Positions 1 to 7,440 of a stretch of DNA of 64,000 bases are shown here, piece by piece. Origin of the DNA: Gammaproteobacteria bacterium (GTDB lineage Bacteria > Pseudomonadota > Gammaproteobacteria > Steroidobacterales > Foliamicaceae); the NCBI GenBank assembly GCA_011523505.1, contig WTGP01000026.1:182263-246262 (forward strand), in the 5' to 3' direction. A program made the position numbers and the translations under genes. Below the pieces are notes generated by a model. That model was not told where the DNA came from and did not search any database. It saw nothing but the letters and a program-made list of their open reading frames with translations. Within the stretch, counting starts at the first letter, position 1; each line of letters begins with the position of its first letter.

Positions 1-1
1 C

Positions 2-526
2 GTGGGGCCGTCGCTCGGCCAGGACAACATCGATCAGGGCATGCGCGCCATTCTCGTGGGCCTGTTTCTCGTGGTCCTGTTCATCAGCGTCTATTACCGG
101 GTGTTCGGCATGATCGCGACGATGGCGCTGGCCGCCAACATGGTGTTGATCGTTGCGCTGCTGTCGCTGCTGCAGGCGTCGCTGACGCTTCCCGGGATCG
201 CCGGCATCGTGCTTACCGTGGGCATGGCGGTGGACGCCAACGTGCTGATCTTCGAGCGCATCCGCGAGGAACTGCGCAACGGCAATTCGCCGCAAGCGAG
301 CATCCGGGCCGGCTACGAGAAGGCCCTGGTGACTATTGCCGACGCCAACATCACGACGCTCATCGCGGCGATCGTGCTGTTTACCTTCGGCACCGGACCG
401 ATCAAGGGTTTCGCGATCACGCTGTCGCTGGGCATCCTGATGTCCATGTTCACCGCCATCGTGGGAACCCGGGCGGTGGTCAATCTCGTTTACGGCAGGC
501 GGCGCCTGAGCAGGCTGGCGGTGTAA
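2..526 (+). CDS. secD: Protein translocase subunit SecD, C-terminal part (5' end outside window)
   Basis: This is the last 174 residues of SecD, the inner-membrane subunit that with SecF uses the proton gradient to help pull proteins through SecYEG. The visible part holds the hydrophobic C-terminal helices and the family motif [17 protein letters not shown] near residue 74, then [14 protein letters not shown]. The gene starts before the window, so the GTG at base 2 is only an in-frame codon and not a supported start. It is followed 2 bases later by secF, the usual order. Identity is firm from the motifs and the neighbour. Confidence 0.96.
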   Translation: MGPSLGQDNIDQGMRAILVGLFLVVLFISVYYRVFGMIATMALAANMVLIVALLSLLQASLTLPGIAGIVLTVGMAVDANVLIFERIREELRNGNSPQASIRAGYEKALVTIADANITTLIAAIVLFTFGTGPIKGFAITLSLGILMSMFTAIVGTRAVVNLVYGRRRLSRLAV

Positions 527-528
527 CG

Positions 529-1470
529 ATGGAACTGCTGCGCCTCCGCCGCGAAATCGACTTTTTCGGCCAACGCCGGATCGCCACCATCCTTTCCGTG
601 GTCCTGGTGCTCGTTTCCCTGGGCTCCCTGGCTACGCGGCAACTCAACCTGGGCATCGATTTCACCGGCGGCGTCCTGCTGGAAGTCGGCTACCAGGCCG
701 ACGCCGACCTCGGAGCCATTCGATCCGACCTGGCGGCGGCCGGTTACGCCGACGCCCAGGTGCAGAACTTCGGTGCGGCCCGCGACGTGCTGATCCGGAT
801 TCCGCCGCGCGAGAACGTAGACGACGACGAGAAGGGAGTGGGCGAGGAGTTGCTCGGCGTGCTGCGCGCCGGCGGCGAGCAGGTGGACCTGCGCCGCGTC
901 GAATTCGTCGGGCCGCAGGTGGGCCAGGAACTGACCGAACGCGGAGGCCTGGCGGTGCTTTTCGCCTTGCTGATGATCCTGCTCTACGTGATGTTCCGCT
1001 TCCAGTGGAAATTCGCCGTCGGTTCGGTGGCGGCGCTGGCGCATGACGTGATCATCATCCTCGGCATCTTCTCCGTTTTCCAGCTGCCGTTCGATCTGAC
1101 CATCCTGGCGGCGGCGCTGGCCGTGATCGGCTATTCCCTCAACGACACGATCGTGGTGTTCGACCGCATCCGCGAGAACTTCCGCAGGATCCGCACGAGC
1201 GATGCGCAAGCCGTGATGAACACATCCGTCAACCAGATGCTCGGCCGCACCGTCATCACCAGCCTGACCACGCTGCTGGTCCTCATTGCCTTGTTCCTGT
1301 TCGGGGGGGAGGCCCTGAAGGGGTTTTCCTCGGCCCTGATCATCGGCGTGGTGGTGGGAACCTACTCCTCCATCTACGTTGCGGGAAATACCGCGCTGGC
1401 CCTCAAGGTGAGCACGGTGGACCTGTTGCCGCCGAAGAAGGAAACCGCCAACGACGGGGCCGTGACCTGA
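529..1470 (+). CDS. secF: Protein translocase subunit SecF
   Basis: SecF is the partner of SecD in the SecDF accessory complex of the inner membrane. The 313-residue length is normal. An N-terminal membrane segment is followed by LGIDFTGGVLLEV (the conserved D-F-T-G-G element), a periplasmic domain rich in charged residues, and a C-terminal block of five hydrophobic helices containing ALAVIGYSLNDTIVVFDRIR. The ATG lies 2 bases after the secD stop, so the two are surely co-transcribed. The next gene, suhB, is convergent with only 3 bases between stops. Confidence 0.97.
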   Translation: MELLRLRREIDFFGQRRIATILSVVLVLVSLGSLATRQLNLGIDFTGGVLLEVGYQADADLGAIRSDLAAAGYADAQVQNFGAARDVLIRIPPRENVDDDEKGVGEELLGVLRAGGEQVDLRRVEFVGPQVGQELTERGGLAVLFALLMILLYVMFRFQWKFAVGSVAALAHDVIIILGIFSVFQLPFDLTILAAALAVIGYSLNDTIVVFDRIRENFRRIRTSDAQAVMNTSVNQMLGRTVITSLTTLLVLIALFLFGGEALKGFSSALIIGVVVGTYSSIYVAGNTALALKVSTVDLLPPKKETANDGAVT

Positions 1471-1473
1471 GCA

Positions 1474-2259
1474 TTACCCGAAGGATTTATCGAACAGCTT
1501 TCTGAGCTCCGCATAAACCTTGGGCGTGCCCGCCAGTACATGACCCGTCTCCATGCAATCGGTGTCCGGTTCCAGTCCCGAAATCCAGCCCCCGGCCTCC
1601 TCGATCAGCAGGGCCCCGGCCGCGATGTCCCAGGGCTTGAGCCCGAATTCCCAGAAGCCGTCCAGGCGTCCCGCCGCGACGTAGGCCAGGTCCAGCGCCG
1701 CGGCGCCGGGCCGCCGCACTCCTGAGGTGTGGCGCATCACCTGGCGCAGCATGCGCATATAGACGTCCACCCATTGCAGGTTGCGGCGGTAGGGGAATCC
1801 GGTCCCGATCAGGCTTCCGGCCAGGGTCTCCTGGCGGCTGGTCCGGATGCGCCGCTCGTTCATCCGCGCTCCTCCTCCGCGCGTGCAGGTGAACATTTCC
1901 TGCCGCATCGGATCGTAAATCACGCCGAGCTGCAGTTCGTCCCTTCGGCGCAAAGCCAGCGACACGCAGAAAACCGGGAAGCGGTGGATGTAGTTGGTCG
2001 TGCCGTCCAGCGGGTCGATGATCCACTCGTACTCGCTGGCGCCGCTGGCGCCGCCCTCTTCGCCGAGAAAGGCGTGGTCGGGGTAGCCGGTGCGAATGTG
2101 CTCGACGATGATCCGTTCGGCGGCCTCGTCGACCTCGGTCACGAGTTCGTTCGGGCTCTTGCTGCGCACCGTCAGCTGCTCGATCCGGTCGGCGTAGCGC
2201 AGGGCCATGTCGCCGGCCCGCCGGGCGGCGGCGGTCGCGGTGTTGAGCAGGGGCATCAT
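1474..2259 (-). CDS. suhB: Inositol-1-monophosphatase family protein SuhB
   Basis: This is a Mg-dependent phosphatase of the inositol monophosphatase superfamily, 261 residues as usual for SuhB, which also acts as a ribosomal RNA antitermination factor in Enterobacteria. The metal-binding motifs are all visible: GEEGG near residue 67, IDPLDGTTNYIHRFP near residue 81, and the C-terminal KPWDIAAGALLIEEAGG. Two adjacent ATG codons begin the frame; either could be used. In many gammaproteobacteria suhB lies between secDF and the isc operon, which matches its place here. Its enzymatic role versus its transcription role cannot be separated from sequence. Confidence 0.95.
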   Translation of the reverse strand: MMPLLNTATAAARRAGDMALRYADRIEQLTVRSKSPNELVTEVDEAAERIIVEHIRTGYPDHAFLGEEGGASGASEYEWIIDPLDGTTNYIHRFPVFCVSLALRRRDELQLGVIYDPMRQEMFTCTRGGGARMNERRIRTSRQETLAGSLIGTGFPYRRNLQWVDVYMRMLRQVMRHTSGVRRPGAAALDLAYVAAGRLDGFWEFGLKPWDIAAGALLIEEAGGWISGLEPDTDCMETGHVLAGTPKVYAELRKLFDKSFG

Positions 2260-2358
2260 TTAGCAGTACCGGGAACGGTCAGGGGGGATTGTCGCTCGGG
2301 GACCCGAGGCCGCGCCGGGCGGAATCGGCGGGTGCGGCTGATCGGCGGTTCGGGCGCG

Positions 2359-2988
2359 TCAGGCGGAAGCGGCCATCGCCGGACCGGCCAGCGGCGCGTG
2401 CAGGTCGTTGGAGGCAATAGCCGACAGTTCCTGGTAGTGGTCCAACTCCATCGGGAATTCCTCCAGCGAATGCGGGTGCCACATACGACGCGGAAGGTTG
2501 TCCAGGTCGCCCCCGTATACGTGCAGCGCTATGGCCGGCTCTTCAGTCGCACATTCCGCCACGTGGATCGTATCCTCCTGCATCCGGAAGATTGAACCGG
2601 GCTTGAGCAGGACTTCACCGGTCTTGTCCAGCCCATGCCGGCCGCATCGGCGGTACACAATGTTGCGCTCGCTTCCGCTGAGCATCAGTATCGCCGCCCA
2701 GGTCGAGTGATCGTGCGGCGGGGTGCGAAGGCCGGGGCAGAAACAGATGCGCATCATCAAGAGGTTGGGGGACCGGTAGAAGATCTGCCGGTCGGGTGTG
2801 TCGTTGGCTTCGCCGCAGCCGCAGAAATCCAGCGCATCGTAAACGTCGTCGAGCCGGTCACGCAGTCCGCTGAGCATGCCGTGCATGGCGGCGCCTGGAT
2901 TTGGTTCGTTCGCGGCCCTCGCGCCGCGCTCCACGAGATCAAATACCTGCAAGCTGATTCTCCGCGCGTTGTCCCCTCCCCGGGGCAC
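2359..2988 (-). CDS. Cysteine dioxygenase-like cupin protein
   Basis: This is a cupin-fold protein related to cysteine dioxygenase and other thiol dioxygenases, non-haem iron enzymes that oxidise a thiol to a sulfinic acid. The likely iron ligands are visible as PPHDHSTW (two His) and DTIHVAE (third His), and the closing segment EPAIALHVYGGD resembles the end of the CDO barrel. The substrate is not decidable. The first in-frame start is GTG at 2988, but a TTG at 2952 has GGAG seven bases upstream and may be the true start (197 residues). It is divergent from the cysteine desulfurase gene, so both neighbours may deal with cysteine sulfur. Confidence 0.75.
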   Translation of the reverse strand: MPRGGDNARRISLQVFDLVERGARAANEPNPGAAMHGMLSGLRDRLDDVYDALDFCGCGEANDTPDRQIFYRSPNLLMMRICFCPGLRTPPHDHSTWAAILMLSGSERNIVYRRCGRHGLDKTGEVLLKPGSIFRMQEDTIHVAECATEEPAIALHVYGGDLDNLPRRMWHPHSLEEFPMELDHYQELSAIASNDLHAPLAGPAMAASA

Positions 2989-3055
2989 TATTCTAATGCG
3001 ATCCTGTTGGTATCCTACCGCCCCAGAAACCGGTCGTTTTGAGCCGATCCGTCCG

Positions 3056-4534
3056 ATGCCTCCCGCCGCGCCGATCTACATGGACTACGCCGCTTCCGCG
3101 CCGGTGGACCCGCGCGTGGCCGAACGCATGAGCGCGCTGCTCATGGCCGGGCCTCACGCCAACCCTTCCGCCCGGCACGAGGGCGGGACCGAGGCCGGGA
3201 AACTGATCGCCGAATCGGCGGCCCAGGTGGGCGCCCTGGTGGGGCTCGCGGGCGAGGAGATCATCTTCACTTCCGGCGCGACCGAGTCCATCGGACTGGG
3301 GGTGATCGGTACGGCCCGCTATCGATCGCGGCACGGGCGCCACGTCATCACCGGCCTGAGCGAGCATCCGGCAGGACTCAAGACCTGCCTGGCTTTGCGG
3401 AACGAAGGTTTCGAGGTGACTTGCCTCGAACCCGATTCACGCGGCGTGATCACGGTTGCCGCATTGCAGGCTGCGCTGCGCCCGGACACCGTGCTCGTGT
3501 CGCTGATGCACGTGAACAACGAAATCGGCGTCGTTCAGGACGTTGCGGGATTCGGCAGGCTCTGTTCGGAACATGGCGCCTGGCTGCATGTGGACGCGGC
3601 GCAGAGCGCGGGCAAGCTTCCCCTGAATATGCGCCGGCAGCGCATCGACCTGCTGTCGCTTACGGCGCACAAGATGTACGGACCGAAGGGCGCGGGGGCC
3701 TTGTGCATCAATCGCGAGCGTATCCCGCGCATCGAGCCGCTGCTTTTCGGAGGAGGGCAGCAACGCTCGCTGCGTCCCGGCACCCTGCCGACGCACCAGG
3801 TCGCGGGGTTGGGCGCCGCCTGCGAGATTGCCGGCAGGGACATGGAGGAGGAGCGCCTGCGGGTAAGCGCCCTGCGCGAGCGGCTATGGCAGGGCCTGGG
3901 GAAAGCCGGTGGCGTAGTGCTGAACGGCGCGGGTGCGGATTTCGCGCCGGGGATCCTCAGCGTCAGCGTGGAGGACGTGGAAGGCAGCAGTCTGGTGGAC
4001 GCGATTGAAGGCGTTGTTTTCTCGTTGGGTTCGGCCTGTTCCAGGGCGCAGGATGAGCCGTCCGCCGTCCTGCGCTGCCTTGGCCGGTCCCCGCTTCTGG
4101 CCGGCAGCACGATCCGCTTCAGCGTCGGACGCTTCAGCACGGAGCGGGAAATCGACCAGGTGAGCGAGATATTTCAAAGGGCAGTTGCCTCCTTGCGCGC
4201 CCTGTCGGACGAACGACCGGCTCTGGAGCACGGTCCGGGATGCATCACCCGGGGTGAAGCCGGGCGGCGCAACGCCGGCGACTGGATACGCCTGGAAGCG
4301 CGCTGGAACCGTGACGAGGCGGTCGAGACCGCATTTCGCGTGTTGGGCCCGCCGATACTGGCGGCCGCCGCGCGTAACGGCGCCACGGCGCTGAAATCGT
4401 CCGGCCGGCGATTGGCCGTGGACGAATGGGCCGCGCGACTGAACGAGGAGCTCAAGCCGCCGCCCGAGGCGCGCTCGCTGCTGCTATGCGCCCGCGACGC
4501 CTTGCAAGCCTGCCTGCGGGGCGAGGATAATTGA
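3056..4534 (+). CDS. Cysteine desulfurase with a degenerate IscU-like C-terminal domain
   Basis: The first ~385 residues are a class-V aminotransferase fold of the IscS/NifS type. The PLP lysine is K206 in LTAHKMYGPKG and the persulfide-forming cysteine is C328 in LGSACSRAQDEP. Residues ~388-492 are an extra domain that aligns with IscU: NAGDWIRLEARW against the IscU segment around ACGD, then FRVLGPPILAAAA against the YGCGSAIA segment, then PPPEARSLLLCARDALQA against PPVKIHCSILAEDAIKA. All three cluster-binding cysteines of IscU are replaced (A, P, L). So the tail keeps scaffold shape but not the ligands. The ATG at 3056 was chosen because the domain starts right after it (IYMDYAASAPVDP); an open frame runs further upstream but lacks homology. 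It is followed by iscA, ndk and rlmN. Confidence 0.88.
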   Translation: MPPAAPIYMDYAASAPVDPRVAERMSALLMAGPHANPSARHEGGTEAGKLIAESAAQVGALVGLAGEEIIFTSGATESIGLGVIGTARYRSRHGRHVITGLSEHPAGLKTCLALRNEGFEVTCLEPDSRGVITVAALQAALRPDTVLVSLMHVNNEIGVVQDVAGFGRLCSEHGAWLHVDAAQSAGKLPLNMRRQRIDLLSLTAHKMYGPKGAGALCINRERIPRIEPLLFGGGQQRSLRPGTLPTHQVAGLGAACEIAGRDMEEERLRVSALRERLWQGLGKAGGVVLNGAGADFAPGILSVSVEDVEGSSLVDAIEGVVFSLGSACSRAQDEPSAVLRCLGRSPLLAGSTIRFSVGRFSTEREIDQVSEIFQRAVASLRALSDERPALEHGPGCITRGEAGRRNAGDWIRLEARWNRDEAVETAFRVLGPPILAAAARNGATALKSSGRRLAVDEWAARLNEELKPPPEARSLLLCARDALQACLRGEDN

Positions 4535-4572
4535 GCCTGACACGACACTTGGATCGACTGTGAGGTAAACGC

Positions 4573-4896
4573 ATGAGTTTACGCCTTACATCCCGCGCCG
4601 AAGCCAGGGTGCTGGAATACCTGCAACGCCGCGGCAGCGGCCTGGGCTTGCGCGTGGGCGTTACGGAGACGGGCTGCTCGGGCTATTCCTATGTGCTGGA
4701 TTACGCCGATGAGGTGGGAAGCGACGACGTGCTGTTGCGCCAGAACGACCTGAAAATCGTCGTGGCGCGCGAGAGCTTGCCGCTGCTGGAAGGGACCGAG
4801 GTGGACTTCGTGCAGAAGGACCTGAACGAGCAGTTTGTCTTTACCAACCCGAACGCGACCGGCGAATGCGGCTGCGGCGAAAGCTTTACCGTATGA
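4573..4896 (+). CDS. iscA: Iron-sulfur cluster assembly A-type carrier (IscA family)
   Basis: This is an A-type carrier that binds iron or an Fe-S cluster and passes it to target proteins. It is 107 residues, as usual. The three conserved cysteines are present, one in [10 protein letters not shown] and two in the C-terminal ECGCGESF. It lies 38 bases after the modified cysteine desulfurase and overlaps ndk by four bases (GTATGA), so it belongs to the same operon. IscA and SufA cannot be told apart by these motifs; the name follows from the chromosomal position next to ndk and rlmN. Confidence 0.9.
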   Translation: MSLRLTSRAEARVLEYLQRRGSGLGLRVGVTETGCSGYSYVLDYADEVGSDDVLLRQNDLKIVVARESLPLLEGTEVDFVQKDLNEQFVFTNPNATGECGCGESFTV

Positions 4897-5315
4897 GCCA
4901 GCGAACCCTGTCGATCATCAAGCCGGACGGCGTTGCGCGCGGCCTGATCGGAGAGATATACAGGCGGTTCGCGGACGCGGGACTCAAGATCATTGCCGCG
5001 CGAATGCTGCACCTTGACGACCAGCAGGCGCGCGATTTCTACCGGGTGCACTGCGAACGCCCGTTCTACGACGACCTGGTGGCCTACATGACCTCCGGTC
5101 CGATCATGGTCCAGGTCCTGGAAGGCGAAGATGCTATTGACCGCAATCGCGAGTTGATGGGCGCCACCAATCCGGCCGATGCCGACCGGGGCACGGTGCG
5201 CGCGGACTTCGGCGAGAGCGTGGAGCGCAACGTGGTCCACGGGTCGGACGGCCCCGGGACGGCCGGCGAAGAAATCGACTTCTTCTTCCGGCGCGCCGAA
5301 CTGCATCCGCACTGA
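4893..5315 (+). CDS. ndk: Nucleoside diphosphate kinase
   Basis: Ndk transfers the terminal phosphate of ATP to other NDPs, balancing nucleotide pools. The 140-residue protein begins [19 protein letters not shown], the standard N-terminus, and contains the phosphorylated histidine in [11 protein letters not shown] followed by EEIDFFF. The ATG at 4893 overlaps the iscA stop as ATGA, and an extension upstream would run inside iscA, so this start is preferred. Its place between the isc remnant and rlmN is the common gammaproteobacterial order. Confidence 0.97.
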   Translation: MSQRTLSIIKPDGVARGLIGEIYRRFADAGLKIIAARMLHLDDQQARDFYRVHCERPFYDDLVAYMTSGPIMVQVLEGEDAIDRNRELMGATNPADADRGTVRADFGESVERNVVHGSDGPGTAGEEIDFFFRRAELHPH

Positions 5316-5335
5316 CGTCGGCCTGCGGGCGTGAC

Positions 5336-6430
5336 GTGACTCCAGTGACCAGGGAAGCGGGCGCCGTTTCACTGCTGGGCTTGCCGCGCGGCGAACTGGA
5401 AGACTGGTTCGTGTCGCGCGGCGAAGCGGCGTTCCGCGCCCGCCAGCTCATGCGGTGGCTCTACCACCGCGGCGAACTGGAGCCGGGCAGGATGACGGAC
5501 ATGACGCTGTCGCTGCGCGAATCGCTGGGGCGGACGGCCGGCCTCGCCCTTCCGGACGTGCTGCGGCATGAGCGCTCGGCGGACGGCACGCGCAAGTGGC
5601 TGCTGGACGCGGGCGGCGGGCAGGTCATCGAGACGGTCTTCATCCCCGAGCGCACCCGCGGCTCGCTGTGCGTGTCCTCGCAGGTCGGCTGCGCGGTCAA
5701 CTGCCCGTTCTGCGCAACCGGCCAGATGGGATTCAACCGTAACCTGAGCGCCGCCGAAATCGTTGCCCAGGTCCTGGTCGCGCGCCGGGAACTCGGTCCC
5801 GGAGAGAGGGCCATCACCAATATCGTGTTCATGGGGATGGGGGAGCCGCTGGCGAATTTCCGCGAAGTCGTCCGCGCCGCGTCGGTGTTCGTCGATCACC
5901 TTGGCCTGGGGCTCTCGCGGCGGCGGGTGACCTTGAGCACCAGCGGCATCACGCCGCGCATCCGCAAGCTAGCGGCGGTGTCCCGGGTCGCCCTGGCCCT
6001 GTCGCTGCACGCGCCGGACGACGAACTGCGCAACTTCCTGGTCCCGCTCAACAAGCGCTATCCCCTGGGGCCCTTGCTCGACGCCTGCTGGAACTACGCC
6101 CGGGAGACGGAGAGCCGCGAAATCACGTTCGAGTACGTCATGCTCGACGGCGTCAATGACCAGCCCCACCAGGCCAGGGCCCTGGCGAAACTTCTTCGTG
6201 ACCGGCCGGCCAAACTGAATCTCATACCCTATAACCGGGTGGAAGGCGCCCCATTCAAGTGCTCGCCGCGCGAAGTGATCGACCGCTTCCGCCAGGTCCT
6301 GCTCGACGCCGGCATCATGACCATCACGCGCAAGACCCGCGGCGACGACATCGACGCAGCCTGCGGCCAGTTGCGGGGAACGGTGCTGAACGGCAGGAGC
6401 GTTCCGGCCGGAATGAGCGCGCGCGCATGA
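5336..6430 (+). CDS. rlmN: Dual-specificity 23S rRNA/tRNA adenine-C2 methyltransferase
   Basis: RlmN is a radical SAM enzyme that methylates C2 of A2503 in 23S rRNA and A37 of some tRNAs. The cluster motif is CAVNCPFC, preceded by GSLCVSSQVG, and the second catalytic cysteine is in GDDIDAACGQLRG near the C-terminus. Other family blocks include NIVFMGMGEPLANF and LSLHAPDDELR. GTG at 5336 gives 364 residues; a second GTG at 5345 is equally possible. It overlaps the next gene by four bases (ATGA). Confidence 0.96.
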   Translation: MTPVTREAGAVSLLGLPRGELEDWFVSRGEAAFRARQLMRWLYHRGELEPGRMTDMTLSLRESLGRTAGLALPDVLRHERSADGTRKWLLDAGGGQVIETVFIPERTRGSLCVSSQVGCAVNCPFCATGQMGFNRNLSAAEIVAQVLVARRELGPGERAITNIVFMGMGEPLANFREVVRAASVFVDHLGLGLSRRRVTLSTSGITPRIRKLAAVSRVALALSLHAPDDELRNFLVPLNKRYPLGPLLDACWNYARETESREITFEYVMLDGVNDQPHQARALAKLLRDRPAKLNLIPYNRVEGAPFKCSPREVIDRFRQVLLDAGIMTITRKTRGDDIDAACGQLRGTVLNGRSVPAGMSARA

Positions 6431-6963
6431 GGCTGCTGTGGTTCATGGCCGCGGCCCTGCTGACGGCCGGATGTCAGGCGGGCCTGGAGGCCGGTCCCGA
6501 TGCGTCGGCCCTGAACCTCGAACTGGGCGCGACCTACCTGGCCCAGGGCCGCCTGGAACTGGCCCGCGACAAGTTGCTGCGGGCCACGCGCCAGGATCCC
6601 CGTTCATCGGAGGCCCACCGCGTTCTGGGCATGGCCTACGAGCGCCTGGAAGACCTGGAGCGGGCCGAACGGCATTACCGAAGCGCCGTCCGGCTGGCGC
6701 CGCGCGACGTCGAGGCGCTCAACAGTCTGGGCGTTTTCCAGTGCCGCCGGGCCGGCAAGCCGCAAGAGGGCCTCAGGCTGCTCGAACGGGCTGCCCGGGA
6801 AGCCGTCGGAATTCGCCGCGCGGCCGTCTACGCCAACTGTGGCGTGTGCGAACTGCCGCTGGACAGGAACAGCGCGGCGGAGTGGTTTCGGCGCGCGCTT
6901 GCGCTCGATCCCCGTCATGTCGAGGCACAATTGCTGCTGGAGCGACTGGTGGCGCAGAATTGA
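6427..6963 (+). CDS. PilF/PilW-like TPR lipoprotein
   Basis: This 178-residue protein has a lipoprotein signal (hydrophobic stretch then LLTAGC with the lipid-modified Cys near residue 16) and three to four tetratricopeptide repeats such as LGATYLAQGRLELARDKLLRA. In the same chromosomal position other gammaproteobacteria encode PilF/PilW, an outer-membrane pilotin needed for type IV pilus secretin assembly. It is somewhat shorter than the E. coli-group relatives (~250 residues). No pilus genes lie in this window, so the pilus role is by position and domain type only. Confidence 0.78.
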   Translation: MRLLWFMAAALLTAGCQAGLEAGPDASALNLELGATYLAQGRLELARDKLLRATRQDPRSSEAHRVLGMAYERLEDLERAERHYRSAVRLAPRDVEALNSLGVFQCRRAGKPQEGLRLLERAAREAVGIRRAAVYANCGVCELPLDRNSAAEWFRRALALDPRHVEAQLLLERLVAQN

Positions 6964-6980
6964 ACAGGAGAATTGTTGAG

Positions 6981-7394
6981 ATGGCAGAAACGACCCAGAA
7001 TCCGGCCGGTTCCTACGGCGAGCGGCTGCAATCCGCCCGCCGGGCGCAGATGATCACGGTTGAGGACGTCGCCCAGGAGCTTCGGCTGTCGACCGATGCC
7101 GTCAGTGCGCTGGAGGCGGGGCAGATCGAGATGTTCGGCGCCCATGCGCACGTCGTGGGACATTTGCGCTGTTACTGCAAGCTTCTCAAGATCAACGCGG
7201 AAGAACTGATATCCGACTACCGGCGCAAGTACCCGGATTGGGACCGTCTTCCCGCAAAAGTCGGCCTGGCGCCGTCCCGGGTCCAGCGCTGGGGACGCCT
7301 GAAGCTGGTTACCTGGATCCTGGTCGCTACGGCGCTGTGCCTGATCGCCTATCAATTCTGGGGCGACATGGTGCTTGGCTGGTTCTCGGACTGA
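6981..7394 (+). CDS. Short RodZ-like helix-turn-helix membrane protein
   Basis: The 137 residues contain an N-terminal helix-turn-helix of the RodZ type (GERLQSARRAQMITVEDVAQ, then LSTDAVSALEAGQ), a basic juxtamembrane stretch, one membrane helix (LVTWILVATALCLIAYQFW) and then only about ten residues. RodZ links MreB to the cell-wall machinery; the E. coli protein is about 337 residues with a long periplasmic domain that is missing here. The gene ends at a clean stop and hisS starts 46 bases later, so there is no sign of a frameshift that would restore more. The position between pilF and hisS supports RodZ ancestry. Confidence 0.75.
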   Translation: MAETTQNPAGSYGERLQSARRAQMITVEDVAQELRLSTDAVSALEAGQIEMFGAHAHVVGHLRCYCKLLKINAEELISDYRRKYPDWDRLPAKVGLAPSRVQRWGRLKLVTWILVATALCLIAYQFWGDMVLGWFSD

Positions 7395-7440
7395 TTCCGA
7401 ACCGGCGCCAGCGGGTTCCAGGCCAGGCCGGAGGCGGCGC

